From: Desulfuromusa kysingii
GTDB lineage: Bacteria; Desulfobacterota; Desulfuromonadia; Desulfuromonadales; Geopsychrobacteraceae
Direction: 5' to 3'
Assembly: GCF_900107645.1 (NCBI RefSeq)
Contig: NZ_FNQN01000007.1
Span: 1-64,000, forward strand
DNA: 64,000 nucleotides
The notes beneath the pieces were generated by a model that was not told the origin of the DNA, made no database searches, and was given only the letters and a program-made list of their open reading frames with translations. Position numbers and translations under genes: made by a program. Below are positions 1-9,701 of this stretch, piece by piece (position 1 is the first letter of the stretch; every line of letters begins with the position of its first letter).

Positions 1-278
1 CCTTCTGTGAAATTTTTCATACGTGTGTAACGGCGGTGAGCTTCTCCGATGGAGCGTGCCAGAGAATTTTCGTTTTCAGGGACAGCAATGAGGTGAACAT
101 GGTTGGTCATCAGACACCAGGCCAGGAAGGTCACGCCTGAGAGTTCAGCATGCTCGGCCATCACTTGCAAATAAGTGAGTCGGTCTTGATCGTCAGAAAA
201 GATGTCCATAGAGCGGACACCACGTTGAGTGATGTGATGTGGATAGGTAAGAATAACCAGACGAGCAAAACGTGCCAT
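1..278 (-). CDS. REP-associated / IS200-like tyrosine transposase, N-terminal part (cut by window edge)
   Basis: An open frame starts at the ATG at 276-278 on the minus strand and runs off the left edge without a stop, giving about 92 residues. It opens MARFARLVIL and contains HHITQRGV near residue 19 and AWCLMTNHVHLIAVP near residue 60. The H-V-H triplet in that context is the HUH metal site of Y1 (TnpA-REP) transposases. The N-terminus is the usual start of chromosomal REP-associated transposases, which are domesticated single-copy relatives of IS200/IS605 TnpA. The catalytic tyrosine would lie in the missing C-terminal part, so integrity cannot be judged. Confidence 0.8.
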   Translation of the reverse strand, partial: MARFARLVILTYPHHITQRGVRSMDIFSDDQDRLTYLQVMAEHAELSGVTFLAWCLMTNHVHLIAVPENENSLARSIGEAHRRYTRMKNFTE

Positions 279-516
279 CAATCCCCCTCCGGATCGGTGT
301 CATCCATGTTATTGGTTAGTGGCTATCAGCCTAACGAATTCATTTTTCCATTGCAAGTTCTTTAAATTGGTATTATGTCCCCGGAATTTCTCGTCTGGTG
401 AGCTTGAGGAGTTTATGCGCCAGCAGGATCTGCAGAAAATAGAAAATAGCTAGTGCTCTCGAAGCCATATTTAGCTGCAGCTATCCCCCGGTGATACCGA
501 GGGATAGCTGCCGTAT

Positions 517-1983
517 CTAATCGAGATAAGCGCTAACCGCACTAGCCCGACTGTGCGCATGCGCTTTGAGTATGTTAATAGCGTTGTAAAAATCACTGGT
601 ACTCTCTAAAAAGCTATATCCAGTCCGTTCCGCAATTGCATAGTCCTCTATCAGCTCAGCATAGTAATCATAGGTCGCTTGAATTTTAGCGGTTGCAAAC
701 GCATCATCAATGACATCTTGCAGATACCCATCGTAGCGCTCTCTATAGACATCATCCGCATACAATTGTGCAATAAGCGGCCAACTAGCGGAGTTAAGGT
801 TAGCGAAATCAAGATCTAGGGCACCGCCCATATTGCCATCCTGCAGAGCTTCGTTATTGTCCCAAGGAATCCAGACCAGTTTAGCTGTGTCGGGATCGTT
901 GTAGAGATAGTAGTTGTGCGCCATTAACCCATAGGTATCCCAGTTTTGAATGATACCGTTGACCGCCAGATATTTGAGGAAAGCGTCAACATCGAAAGTA
1001 GCTTCAAGATTGGCCCGCCAAGTTGCCGCAGAACTAGTATCGTCATGCAAGGCGATAAACATATCCTCGATGTCAGACCAGTCCTCATCGTCTTCGTTAG
1101 TTTTCTTCTCAAAATATTCGGCAATGCTGTCGTACTCATCCTCGACAAAGGTTGCCGCGCCATCTTCAGGTTTATACAGATTACCCTTGTCACTGGTAAA
1201 TTGTGTATCGATAACGGTGTCGTCCACCTCTTCAACTAGAGTGTAAAGACCAAAATATTCGGGGCCATCGCCGTGATCTATATACAGAGCATAGAAGGCC
1301 GTATGCGACACCGCGACTCCGGCATCTCTGAATACATCAGCAGCCACCTGCTCGCGCATCAAAGACTCGTCATTATAGTTGTTTTTTAAGCTTAATTTTT
1401 TGAAGCCATAAAAACGTTGGTTGTCGATTTGGGGATAATCATCTTCAAATTCATCAAAATCCAGCTTGAAAGGCAGCTTAAGAATGCCCTGTTGCCAGCT
1501 TGTCTGTAGCGAAGAGTTGCCCTTGAAGCGGATGCCCACCCGATACCACTGGATATCGTTATAATAGATATCAGCGGGGACAAAAATCGGATCCTCATCC
1601 GTATCTTGCACGCTCGTTGAGTGTTGGCCGAAGGTTCCATACTTTGTAGTCATATCGTCGAGCATACTCTGCCAGCGTGCTGAGGTGACGACAAAATCTA
1701 AACGCTTAACCTCAACATCTTCCGCAGCGACACCCACGTTAAATACCTCCGCAAAATCGGGATCGGCTCCTTTGCTATGGGTAGCATCGGTCCAATCAGG
1801 GGTCTCAAAATCACTATCATCGGTCTCAACAGTTGTCGTTACGTCATCATCCACGGTGCTATCGCTATCACTGCTTCCGCATCCACAGAGCAACACCAGC
1901 GAACAAAATATCATGAGAAGGACAGGATAGCGCAGCGCATGAGTAAACGGCTTCATACTGTGAAACAGGTGTAGATTGAACAT
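517..1983 (-). CDS. CotH-like kinase-domain lipoprotein
   Basis: About 488 residues. The ATG at 1983 is preferred because GGAGG lies 5 nt upstream; an in-frame TTG further upstream would itself overlap that site. The N-terminus has a hydrophobic stretch ending LVLLCGCGSS, a lipobox, followed by an Asp/Ser/Thr-rich linker, so an exported lipoprotein is expected. The body matches the CotH family: a strand ending RFKGNSSLQ, then KLSLKNNYNDESLMREQVA, EYFGLYTLVEEVDD, and a late WIPWDNNEAL acidic motif. CotH domains are atypical protein kinases in spore formers; in non-sporulating bacteria the substrate is unknown. No VTC or DUF4956 partner, sometimes seen beside bacterial CotH genes, is present here. 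Family call firm, role unknown. Confidence 0.8.
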   Translation of the reverse strand: MFNLHLFHSMKPFTHALRYPVLLMIFCSLVLLCGCGSSDSDSTVDDDVTTTVETDDSDFETPDWTDATHSKGADPDFAEVFNVGVAAEDVEVKRLDFVVTSARWQSMLDDMTTKYGTFGQHSTSVQDTDEDPIFVPADIYYNDIQWYRVGIRFKGNSSLQTSWQQGILKLPFKLDFDEFEDDYPQIDNQRFYGFKKLSLKNNYNDESLMREQVAADVFRDAGVAVSHTAFYALYIDHGDGPEYFGLYTLVEEVDDTVIDTQFTSDKGNLYKPEDGAATFVEDEYDSIAEYFEKKTNEDDEDWSDIEDMFIALHDDTSSAATWRANLEATFDVDAFLKYLAVNGIIQNWDTYGLMAHNYYLYNDPDTAKLVWIPWDNNEALQDGNMGGALDLDFANLNSASWPLIAQLYADDVYRERYDGYLQDVIDDAFATAKIQATYDYYAELIEDYAIAERTGYSFLESTSDFYNAINILKAHAHSRASAVSAYLD

Positions 1984-2189
1984 AGATGCCTCCAAGAGTT
2001 TGATAAGTTTCCCCTAAAATTAATTAGGTGCGCAATGACGCTTATCGAAACTCTATAGGGCAAATGTGCAGAAACTGTACTTGAAATGTGCAAATAATAA
2101 GGAGATTGAACAGAGCATACTTGTGGACTTAACACTAATCTTGCCTTCATAGTCTATATGAGAATATGCAGGAGCTGCCCCGTATGTTG

Positions 2190-3263
2190 TCACTGGTCTA
2201 ACTTCATATCACCATACTTTATCCAGCCAATGCGGCGTAACCACTCGGAGACGGCAAAAGCGATTAGCGCCGGCAAAAGAAAATGGATAAGGGCAATTTT
2301 GACAACAAGAATCCCTGGGTTCGCTGAGGTAATCATGGTGTTCCAAGTCATAATTTGACCGACGAGGCCAGCGGTGCCCATTCCGCCTCCGCTAGGGTTA
2401 TTTTCCATCCCAAAGAGCACGGTGGCAATCGGTCCAGTGATAGCACTGGCGACGATAGCAGGGATCCATATGCGTGGATTTCTGACAATATTTGGCATCT
2501 GCAGCATGGAGGTTCCCAGCCCTTGAGCTAGCAATCCATTGAGCTTGTTTTCGCGGTAACTGGCGACAGCAAAACCCACCATCTGTGCAGCACAGCCAGC
2601 GGTTGCGGCTCCTGCCGCCAACCCTTTGAGCCCTAAAATAATAGAAATAGCGGCCGAACTGATCGGCAGAGTGAGAAAGATTCCCATAAATACCGAGACA
2701 ATAATGCCCATACTCAAGGGGCGCTGCTGGGTGGCAAACAGGATAATATCCCCCAGATAGGTCATAAAGGTTGCGATCGCCGGGCCAATATAGATAGCCA
2801 CCAGCCCACCACTGATCAGAGTGACCATAGGCGTAATGACAATATCGAGGGGAGTCCTGCCAAAGATCAACCGCCCCATCTCAATACCGACCAAAGTGGC
2901 GATAAACGCCCCCAGTGGCTCGCCGGGTCCCACCAGATGTACAGCGGGCCCCAGCAGAACGCTGCCACTAAGAATCTTGCCCGCATAGGCTCCAAACATT
3001 CCCGTCACCGCCGAAGCGTAGACGATCAGACTGGGGGCTTTAAGTTTGTGAGCGACCCCCACTCCAATGCCTGCTCCAGTTGTGACCAGAGCGATGCTAC
3101 CGATCTGCAGTAACATGGTACCAAGAGAGCCGCCAATCCCCGCCCCGATCTGTTTAATGATGAGACCAACAATGAGGGTTGAGAACAGACCAAGGGCCAT
3201 TCCGCTCAGCCCGTCAATTAAATAGCGATTGATAAACCGCCGAAACAAACTTACCTGTGACAT
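2190..3263 (-). CDS. PTS EIIC-like membrane protein (PTS_EIIC_2 type)
   Basis: A 357-residue, highly hydrophobic protein with about eight to ten predicted membrane segments. Glycine-rich motifs such as GAGIGVGVAHKLKAP, LVGIEMGRLIFGRTPLDIVITP and FGMENNPSGGGMGTAGLVGQ match the stand-alone PTS EIIC-related family (PF13303 type). No EIIA, EIIB, HPr or EI gene is nearby, so sugar phosphorylation through a classical PTS cannot be inferred. It may be a PTS-independent transporter. It is flanked by convergent or unrelated genes and looks monocistronic. Confidence 0.7.
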   Translation of the reverse strand: MSQVSLFRRFINRYLIDGLSGMALGLFSTLIVGLIIKQIGAGIGGSLGTMLLQIGSIALVTTGAGIGVGVAHKLKAPSLIVYASAVTGMFGAYAGKILSGSVLLGPAVHLVGPGEPLGAFIATLVGIEMGRLIFGRTPLDIVITPMVTLISGGLVAIYIGPAIATFMTYLGDIILFATQQRPLSMGIIVSVFMGIFLTLPISSAAISIILGLKGLAAGAATAGCAAQMVGFAVASYRENKLNGLLAQGLGTSMLQMPNIVRNPRIWIPAIVASAITGPIATVLFGMENNPSGGGMGTAGLVGQIMTWNTMITSANPGILVVKIALIHFLLPALIAFAVSEWLRRIGWIKYGDMKLDQ

Positions 3264-3409
3264 ATAACCGTCCGACCCCCTTGAGCAAAAACGATGGAAA
3301 ACTGTATCAACAATCTAACTGGACTCAACAAACCGATTGAGCCATCAAGAGGTCAGGCTATCATTTCTCTCTTGTAAAAACGTCTTCCTGAACAACAATT
3401 CTATAAAAT

Positions 3410-3931
3410 TCAAGCTTCATAATCTTTAAATAATAGACTGGTCTGAATCCCCAGATTGCCCTGATATTTACCGCAGGTATAGTTTTCATAGTCCCCTTCG
3501 ATGCTGTGGTAATAGATCTGGCAAATCTCAACTCCGGCATAGATACGAATAGGTTGGACACAAAAAATTTCCAGGGTCCAGAAACCTCTAAAGCCGACAT
3601 CACCAAATCCAGCTGTCACATGAACAAAAAGGCCTAAACGCCCAATAGAAGACCGACCTTCCAGCATGGGAACCAACCCTTTTGTCTCTGTAAACTCGAC
3701 AGTTCTGCCAAGGTAGAGACGATTTGGCTCTAGCACCAAACCTTCCTTTGGTATCTGGATTTTTTGGTAGGGGTTGTCTCGCTTCATATCCAGCAAAGGT
3801 TCACTGTAAATAATCAGTTCGTCATGCAAAGAGAGATTATAACTGTTGGGATTGATGCGGTTTTTATCGTAGGGATCAATGACAATATCGCCACCAATGC
3901 GATTTTCTATTTCTTTACCAGAGAGTATCAT
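3410..3931 (-). CDS. dcd: dCTP deaminase
   Basis: A 173-residue trimeric dUTPase-fold protein. The signature is PMLEGRSSIGRLGLFVHVTAGFGD, where E-G-R-S-S and the H-x-T-A segment form the nucleotide site, followed by GFRGFWTLEI. Near residue 28, NPNSYNLSL matches the N-terminal Dcd motif. The enzyme deaminates dCTP to dUTP for dTMP synthesis. HVTAGFGDVGFRG resembles archaeal and bifunctional dCTP deaminase/dUTPases more than E. coli Dcd, so direct formation of dUMP is possible but not decided by sequence alone. Confidence 0.88.
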   Translation of the reverse strand: MILSGKEIENRIGGDIVIDPYDKNRINPNSYNLSLHDELIIYSEPLLDMKRDNPYQKIQIPKEGLVLEPNRLYLGRTVEFTETKGLVPMLEGRSSIGRLGLFVHVTAGFGDVGFRGFWTLEIFCVQPIRIYAGVEICQIYYHSIEGDYENYTCGKYQGNLGIQTSLLFKDYEA

Positions 3932-3974
3932 GCCAAAAATCCAGTCTTTTAAAAACTACAAGGGGGAATTCAAA

Positions 3975-4181
3975 TTAAAAACCACAACCGACACCACCGG
4001 CATAATCATCGTCATACTCGATAGCACCATGGGGACAAGCAGGGATGCAAAGACCATCAACAGTACATTTGGAGGCATCGATAGTCGCTTTACCGGCAAT
4101 GAGACTGATTGCATTTTCTGGACAGATTTTGACACATGCTGCGTGACCGCAACAGAGAGTCTGGTCAACAATAATCCGCAT
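3975..4181 (-). CDS. Small 4Fe-4S ferredoxin-like protein
   Basis: A 68-residue protein. The ATG at 4181 is chosen because AAGG lies 7 nt upstream and translation begins MRIIVDQ, typical for the family; the longer frame adds a non-conserved hydrophobic leader. Cysteines sit in LCCGHAACVKICPENA and CTVDGLCIPACPHGA. The C-x3-CP halves are canonical, but the first half of each motif is altered (CCGHAAC, CTVDGLC), so one or both clusters may be 3Fe-4S or unusually coordinated. It ends in a GGVGCGF tail. A soluble electron carrier is likely; the partner is unknown. Confidence 0.8.
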   Translation of the reverse strand: MRIIVDQTLCCGHAACVKICPENAISLIAGKATIDASKCTVDGLCIPACPHGAIEYDDDYAGGVGCGF

Positions 4182-4308
4182 AAAAAAACCTTTAAGGAAT
4201 GAGAGTAAAAAAATCAAGGTTCGCTATATCCTAATAAAATGGACAACGTCTGGTCAAGAAGTGGGGCAGAAAAAAGCTCTGCGGGATGAACGCCATGACA
4301 AGGTCAAA

Positions 4309-4629
4309 TCATTCCTCACGTAAAACCCCACAGGCCCAACAGGCTCCAAACTGGGCATCACAACGTTCTCCACAGGCAGGGCATATCCAAGAATCACCAG
4401 GAGTGATATCATTCTGTAGCCAGGATTGTAAAAACATTTGTGCTCGCGGAAAGACCTCATCATCAATCACCCAGAGCTCTGGTTGACATTCAATAAAAGG
4501 GATCTCCCCCAAAGCAGAAGACAATTGATCATTTTTGAGGATGCACTGAATCCCTTCGTTAGCCAGGATTTCTTGAATCAGCGACGCCTGCGAACGATCC
4601 CAGTAGTTAAAAACATGCAGCTTTTTCAT
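4309..4629 (-). CDS. DUF2007-type signal-transducing domain with C-terminal zinc ribbon
   Basis: 106 residues. The N-terminal 65 residues (VFNYWDRSQASLIQEILANEGI, ending in ELWVIDDEVFPRA) have the ACT-like fold pattern of DUF2007 proteins. The C-terminus WICPACGERCDAQFGACWACGV has two CxxC pairs forming a zinc ribbon, a common fusion in this family. The biochemical role of DUF2007 is not established. No clear Shine-Dalgarno precedes the start. It lies back-to-back with ilvA. Confidence 0.7.
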   Translation of the reverse strand: MKKLHVFNYWDRSQASLIQEILANEGIQCILKNDQLSSALGEIPFIECQPELWVIDDEVFPRAQMFLQSWLQNDITPGDSWICPACGERCDAQFGACWACGVLREE

Positions 4630-4728
4630 GACAGGAAGTATATCATTTATTGGCAGGCATCAAAGTAAAGTTATTTTTTAACCAATAAGCGGAGTTTTAG
4701 CGCTTATTTTTCTCGTTAATAACAAGGA

Positions 4729-6252
4729 ATGAAATCTATTATTATGCAAGAGATGATTCGCCACATCCTCACGTCCAAAGTTTATGAAGCCGCAATTGAA
4801 ACCCCGCTTGAAGAGGCCGTTAACTTATCCACCGAACTTAAGAACCGAGTGTTCCTCAAACGTGAGGACCTCCAGCCGGTTTTTTCCTTCAAATTACGGG
4901 GAGCTTACAACAAGATTGCCCAACTCTCAGAAGCAGAAAAGAATAAAGGGGTCATTGCCGCTTCTGCGGGAAATCACGCCCAAGGGGTCGCTTTCTCAGC
5001 TCAAAAGCTCGGTCTAAAAGCTTTGATTGTGATGCCGGCAACAACACCGCAGATCAAAATTGACGCTGTGAAGGCTTTCGGTGCAAAAATTGTGCTTCAT
5101 GGAGACAACTATTCAGAAGCAGCCGAACGTTGTAAAGCGATTCTCGCGGAAACAGGCATGACCTATATTCACCCTTTTGATGACAAGCTGGTGATTGCTG
5201 GCCAAGGGACCGTCGCAGACGAATTATTGCGGCAGAGCTCTGGAAAACTTGACGCAGTCTTTGTTCCGGTTGGAGGTGGTGGCCTCATTTCGGGCATTGG
5301 CGCTTACTTAAAAGCCTTGTCGCCACAAGTTAAAGTCATCGGGGTAGAACCAAATGACAGTGATGCCATGTATCAATCGTTACAAGCTAACAAACGGGTC
5401 ATCTTACCATCCGTTGGTATTTTTGCTGACGGGGTCGCAGTGCAACAGGTTGGCAAACTCACTTTTGATTTATGCCGTCAACATGTGGATGAAATCATCC
5501 GCGTTAATACCGATGAACTTTGTAGCGCTATCAAGACGATCTATCAGGCAACTCGATCGATCGTTGAACCAGCCGGGGCCTTGGGCATGGCGGGCTTAAA
5601 ACAATATATACAGAAATACAAGGTGACAGGACAAACCTTAGTCACGATTAATTCCGGCGCAAATATGAACTTTGAACGTTTGCGTTATGTCTCCGAACGG
5701 ACACAAGCCGGCGAAGGGAGCGAATCATTATTTGCCGTTACCATCCCTGAAGAACCGGGCGCATTACGCTATTTCTGTCAACATATCCTCAATAAAACCA
5801 ATATCACCGAATTCAATTACCGCTTATCCGATCGGACCCAGGCGCAACTTTTTATCGGGGTATCAATCGGTAACGGAGATATTCGCAATAATTTTGCCAA
5901 CCGGTTGAATAAGGCCGGTTACAAAACCATTGATCTGAGCAATAACGAACTGGCAAAAACCCACCTCCGCTATATGATTGGAGGTCGCTCTGCTGAAGCA
6001 ACCCGCGAACGGCTTTTCCGCTTCTGGTTCCCGGAACGTCCCGGAGCGCTGATCCGGTTTTTAGCTGATATGGGGGAAGACTGGAATATCTCTCTCTTTC
6101 ACTACCGCAGCCAAGGTGGAGAGTTTGGGCGCGTCCTGATCGGTCTGGAGATTCCAGACAAGAATGAGAAGAAACTCAAGTCATTCCTCGACAATCTTGG
6201 ATATCACTACATTGAGGAGACCGATGATTCAGCCTACAAGCTGTTTTTGTAA
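4729..6252 (+). CDS. ilvA: Threonine ammonia-lyase, biosynthetic, with two ACT domains
   Basis: Up to 507 residues, close to E. coli IlvA (514). The PLP-binding lysine lies in SFKLRGAY (K55), the phosphate loop is VGGGGLISG near residue 185, and SAGNHAQGVA near 83 is diagnostic. Two ACT-like domains follow (about 330-410 and 425-505), each opening with a PEEPGALRYF or PERPGALIRF motif, indicating isoleucine/valine feedback control. It converts threonine to 2-oxobutyrate for isoleucine synthesis. The start is uncertain: ATG 4729 sits directly against AAGGA, while in-frame ATGs at 4744 and 4753 are also plausible. It appears monocistronic. Confidence 0.93.
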   Translation: MKSIIMQEMIRHILTSKVYEAAIETPLEEAVNLSTELKNRVFLKREDLQPVFSFKLRGAYNKIAQLSEAEKNKGVIAASAGNHAQGVAFSAQKLGLKALIVMPATTPQIKIDAVKAFGAKIVLHGDNYSEAAERCKAILAETGMTYIHPFDDKLVIAGQGTVADELLRQSSGKLDAVFVPVGGGGLISGIGAYLKALSPQVKVIGVEPNDSDAMYQSLQANKRVILPSVGIFADGVAVQQVGKLTFDLCRQHVDEIIRVNTDELCSAIKTIYQATRSIVEPAGALGMAGLKQYIQKYKVTGQTLVTINSGANMNFERLRYVSERTQAGEGSESLFAVTIPEEPGALRYFCQHILNKTNITEFNYRLSDRTQAQLFIGVSIGNGDIRNNFANRLNKAGYKTIDLSNNELAKTHLRYMIGGRSAEATRERLFRFWFPERPGALIRFLADMGEDWNISLFHYRSQGGEFGRVLIGLEIPDKNEKKLKSFLDNLGYHYIEETDDSAYKLFL

Positions 6253-6256
6253 TCTC

Positions 6257-6296
6257 AAAAAAGCCCCCGATTTCGCAAATGAAAACGGGGGCTTTT
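6257..6296 (+). terminator. Rho-independent terminator after ilvA, probably bidirectional
   Basis: Perfect GCCCCCG / CGGGGGC stem with a 16-nt loop, preceded by an A-run and followed by TTTT. It lies between the convergent ilvA (plus) and crotonase (minus) genes. Confidence 0.85.
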
Positions 6297-6330
6297 CGGG
6301 AAAATCAGTTCTTTAAAAATACAGATATTT

Positions 6331-7104
6331 TTAACATTCCTTCCAATCAGGTTTGCGTTTATCCAGAAAAGCCTGTACCCCTTCTTCTGCATCTTTGGTC
6401 GCACACAGGGTTGCAAATAGATCATCCATACTATCCAACCCTTGATGATATGGAACATCTTGAAGCCGCTTCAGCCCTTCTTTACCGATACGCAAAGCAA
6501 TCGGGCTCTTAGAAACCAGTTTTTCTGCCAGTTTGAGGGTCTCAGCCGTCAGATCCGCATCCGCAACCACCTTGTTGACGAGACCAAGCCGCTCAGCTTC
6601 TGCTGCACCAATCATGTCCCCGGTTAAAACCATCTCCATCGTCTTCTTTTTGCCAATAATCTTTGCCATCGGTGCGGCAGGCCCCAGACAAATCAACCCG
6701 ACATTAATGGCAGTCGTCCCAAAGGTGGCGGATTCTGCGGCAACAGTCAGATCACAAGCGAACGAAAGACCTGCCCCGTTCGCCAAGGCAAACCCCTGCA
6801 CTGAGGCAATAGTCGGTTTATTCAACATGTCCAGCGTGTGGTAAAAGGCATCAATCCCATATAAAAATTTCCGGTATTGCTGATGGGTCTTGTTTTTGAA
6901 TTGGTCCAGAGATATTCCGGTACAGAAGTTCTTGCCTGCAGCATTAATGACAATGACTCTAACATCATCATCTTTCTCCATTGCCCAGAGAGCCTGATCG
7001 AGTTGATCAGCAAACTCAGGGATAAAGGTGTTCATTGCCTCCGGTCGATTTAAGGTAATAAATCCGATACGGTTCTCTTTGCGGGTTAAAATCAGCTCTG
7101 CCAT
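6331..7104 (-). CDS. Crotonase-superfamily protein lacking the usual hydratase glutamates
   Basis: 257 residues. The ATG at 7104 follows GGAGGAATTAACG; the longer frame starts at a GTG inside this ribosome site. The fold is clear: IGFITLNRPEAMNTF, the oxyanion-hole segment GKNFCTGISLDQF, GFALANGAGLSFACDL, and a C-terminal LDKRKPDW. In enoyl-CoA hydratases the second oxyanion segment reads GGGCELA and the later one PEVxLG, supplying two catalytic glutamates. Here they read NGAGLSFA and TAINVGLICLG, so both acids are absent. A CoA-ester substrate is still likely, but the reaction may be isomerisation, hydrolysis or something else. Annotation as enoyl-CoA hydratase would be unsafe. Confidence 0.8.
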   Translation of the reverse strand: MAELILTRKENRIGFITLNRPEAMNTFIPEFADQLDQALWAMEKDDDVRVIVINAAGKNFCTGISLDQFKNKTHQQYRKFLYGIDAFYHTLDMLNKPTIASVQGFALANGAGLSFACDLTVAAESATFGTTAINVGLICLGPAAPMAKIIGKKKTMEMVLTGDMIGAAEAERLGLVNKVVADADLTAETLKLAEKLVSKSPIALRIGKEGLKRLQDVPYHQGLDSMDDLFATLCATKDAEEGVQAFLDKRKPDWKEC

Positions 7105-7254
7105 CGTTAATTCCTCCACTAGAAAAATAGAACGTTGTTTCCTTAGTTTAATTCACCCTTCTGATTGAGGAAACAATTATTTATAATTTTTTCTTGAAAG
7201 GAGATCTCGGTATTGATTTTTGCGCTGCACAGCTGCGCCAATTTCAGCCTGAAA

Positions 7255-7288
7255 CAAAAATCGCCCACGAGTTAACAATCGTGGGCGA
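7255..7288 (-). terminator. Terminator downstream of glnA
   Basis: Perfect 10-bp stem TCGCCCACGA / TCGTGGGCGA with an 8-nt loop. Read on the minus strand it is followed by TTTTTG. It ends the glsA-glnA transcription unit. Confidence 0.8.
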
Positions 7289-7313
7289 TGGAGATAAGAT
7301 CAAGGGAGAAAAA

Positions 7314-8642
7314 TCAGTACTTCTTAATATAATTATTGGTTTCCCAGTCAGTTACGGCGGTCCGATAGGAATTCCATTCCTGCGTCTTCCCCTCGATGTA
7401 TTTATTTAAAATGTGCTCACCCAGTGCTTCTTTAGAGATCGGGCTCTGTTTGAGTGCGACAAGGGCTTCTTCCAAACTACCGGGAAGACTGTCAATACCG
7501 GCAGTCTGCTTTTCTGCGGGGGTCATATGGAAAATATCTACATTGACCGATTCTGGAGCAACCAACTTGTTTTTCACCCCGTCAAGCCCTGCTTGTAGCA
7601 TCATGGCTAAAGCAAGATAAGGATTGCATGAAGGATCTGGACTGCGTATCTCGGTTCTGGTCCCAAGACCACGAGATGCGGGAATACGCACCAGAGCAGA
7701 GCGATTTGATGCTGACCAGGCGACATAAACTGGCGCTTCATAGCCCGGCACCAACCGCTTATAAGAATTCACCAAAGGGTTCGTAACCGCAGTAAAGCCC
7801 CGGGCATTTTTGAGAATACCAGCGATATAATGATAAGCCGTCTCACTGAGTTTGAGCGGGCCATTTTCATCGAAAAAGGCGTTCTCCCCGTCAAGGGAGA
7901 ACAACGACTGATTAGTATGCATCCCGGAACCGTTGATACCAAAAACGGGTTTGGGCATAAAAGTAGCGTGGAAGCCATGTTTAGCGGCAATTGAGCGGAC
8001 CACCCATTTAAAGGTCAAAGTGTTATCGGCTGCGGTCAGGGCATCGGCATACTTGAAGTTAATCTCGTGCTGTCCTTCAGCCACTTCATGATGGGATGCT
8101 TCGATCTCGAAATTCATCGCTTCGAGGGTTTCAATAATTTCACGTCGACAACCGATGCCGGTATCTTCGGGGTCGACATCAAAATATCCCGCGACATCAT
8201 TGGTTTCGATTTTCATTTTTCCTTGTTCGTCTTGTTGGAACAGAAAAAATTCGCACTCCGTTCCAACGTTCATCGTATAACCAAGCTCTTTAGCCTCGGC
8301 CAGAACACGCTTCAAATTGACTCGCGGACAACCAATAAACGGTGTCCCATCCGCTCTGTAAACATCACAAATAATCCGCGCAGCATTGATTCCGTCTCTT
8401 TTTCTCCAGGGGAGAACCAAAAAACTGTTGTAGTCCGGTTTCAAGTACATGTCCGACTCATTTATGCGGACAAACCCATCAATCGAAGAGCCATCAAACA
8501 TCATCTGTCCATCAAGGGCTTTCTTAATCTGACTACGCGGGATAGCAACATTCTTCATAAATCCGAAGATATCGACAAACTGTAAACGAAAAAAGTTCAC
8601 GTTTTTTTCTTCAATAATTTTCATGATGTCATCGCGTGTCAT
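7314..8642 (-). CDS. glnA: Glutamine synthetase, short GSI-alpha type
   Basis: 442 residues, matching the short GSI-alpha class. Motifs run in order: [50 protein letters not shown], and [13 protein letters not shown] with the flap glutamate region, then RIPASRG. At the place of the adenylylation loop (NLYDLP in enteric enzymes) it reads DIFHMTP with no tyrosine, so regulation by GlnE is not expected. It condenses glutamate and ammonia using ATP. AAGGAG precedes the ATG. It lies 73 nt downstream of glsA on the same strand and is followed by a terminator. Confidence 0.95.
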   Translation of the reverse strand: MTRDDIMKIIEEKNVNFFRLQFVDIFGFMKNVAIPRSQIKKALDGQMMFDGSSIDGFVRINESDMYLKPDYNSFLVLPWRKRDGINAARIICDVYRADGTPFIGCPRVNLKRVLAEAKELGYTMNVGTECEFFLFQQDEQGKMKIETNDVAGYFDVDPEDTGIGCRREIIETLEAMNFEIEASHHEVAEGQHEINFKYADALTAADNTLTFKWVVRSIAAKHGFHATFMPKPVFGINGSGMHTNQSLFSLDGENAFFDENGPLKLSETAYHYIAGILKNARGFTAVTNPLVNSYKRLVPGYEAPVYVAWSASNRSALVRIPASRGLGTRTEIRSPDPSCNPYLALAMMLQAGLDGVKNKLVAPESVNVDIFHMTPAEKQTAGIDSLPGSLEEALVALKQSPISKEALGEHILNKYIEGKTQEWNSYRTAVTDWETNNYIKKY

Positions 8643-8715
8643 AGCCGGGCTCCTTGGTTATGGGTGAGGTAAGGAAAAGATTTTATCAATTTCACTCTAT
8701 TGAAAGCCATGAGAG

Positions 8716-9630
8716 TCAAAAAATCGAGGACTCTGTTCGGGTGGTAAATAGTTCGAGAAATTTCATCCCCATGAAAGAGTTTCCCTTCGCATTCAGAGGC
8801 GGACTCCAGACAGCAATACTGTATTTATCGGGATGAACCGCGACAATTCCTCCTCCAACCCCACTTTTTCCCGGCAAGCCAACCTTGAAAGCGAACTCCC
8901 CAGCCTCGTCATAGAAGCCACAAAGTTGCATAATTGCGTTGATCCGCTTGGATTTTCTGGCACTGATCACCATCTCTCCATTGATAGGATTGACCCCATC
9001 TGTAGCCAGATATAAAAATGCTTGAGCCAACTGTTTACAACTCATCTCAATGGAGCAGAGGTCACAGTAAAAATCTAACACCTTATCAATGTCGTGAGTT
9101 ATATTTCCATAAGACTTAATCAGGTTGATCATTGCCGCATTCTTATGCCCGGTCAGTCTTTCTGAGGTAGCCACTCTGGAGCAATAATCTATATCGGTAT
9201 CACCCGCTAGACCTCTGACAAATTTGATAAAATCTTGCCGCGGATTGGGCAGATGATTGAGAAGAACATCGCAAACAACCATCGCTCCAGCATTGATCAA
9301 CGGGTTACGTGGGATTCCTTGCTCATACTCTAACTGTACCAGAGAATTAAATGGTGACCCCGACGGTTCCACCCCGACGCGGTTCCAGAGATGATCTTCA
9401 TCAAATCCACGGGCCAATGTCAAAGCCAACACTTTAAAAATACTTTGAATTGAGAACTTGGTCTGAGAATCTCCAAGAGAATAGTGTTCCTTGTTGATTG
9501 TGGTCAGATGGGCACCAAACTGACGTGGATCGACATGACTTAATTCGGGAATATAAGTGGCAATCTTCCCGGTGTTTTTGATCGTTTGCAGTTCGGTTTC
9601 AACTTCACAAAATGCCTCAGCATAATTCAT
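8716..9630 (-). CDS. glsA: Glutaminase (serine-dependent beta-lactamase fold)
   Basis: 304 residues, the normal length for bacterial GlsA. The catalytic S-x-x-K is S63-IF-K66 in FSIQSIFK. Other family motifs are PRNPLINAGAMVV, the TGHKNAAMINL region, and GLPGKSGVGGGIVAVHP near the C-terminus. It hydrolyses glutamine to glutamate and ammonia. GGGAG precedes the ATG. It sits between glnA and the ATP-grasp/alpha-E/transglutaminase block on the same strand, 71 nt after the last transglutaminase, with no terminator visible between them. Co-transcription with one or both neighbours is plausible. Confidence 0.94.
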   Translation of the reverse strand: MNYAEAFCEVETELQTIKNTGKIATYIPELSHVDPRQFGAHLTTINKEHYSLGDSQTKFSIQSIFKVLALTLARGFDEDHLWNRVGVEPSGSPFNSLVQLEYEQGIPRNPLINAGAMVVCDVLLNHLPNPRQDFIKFVRGLAGDTDIDYCSRVATSERLTGHKNAAMINLIKSYGNITHDIDKVLDFYCDLCSIEMSCKQLAQAFLYLATDGVNPINGEMVISARKSKRINAIMQLCGFYDEAGEFAFKVGLPGKSGVGGGIVAVHPDKYSIAVWSPPLNAKGNSFMGMKFLELFTTRTESSIF

Positions 9631-9701
9631 ATGCGTCTCCCTTGTATCCTCTCTCCGTCACTGGCATCAAAACCTTACTCCAAAAAATCCAAAAAGCTGA
9701 A

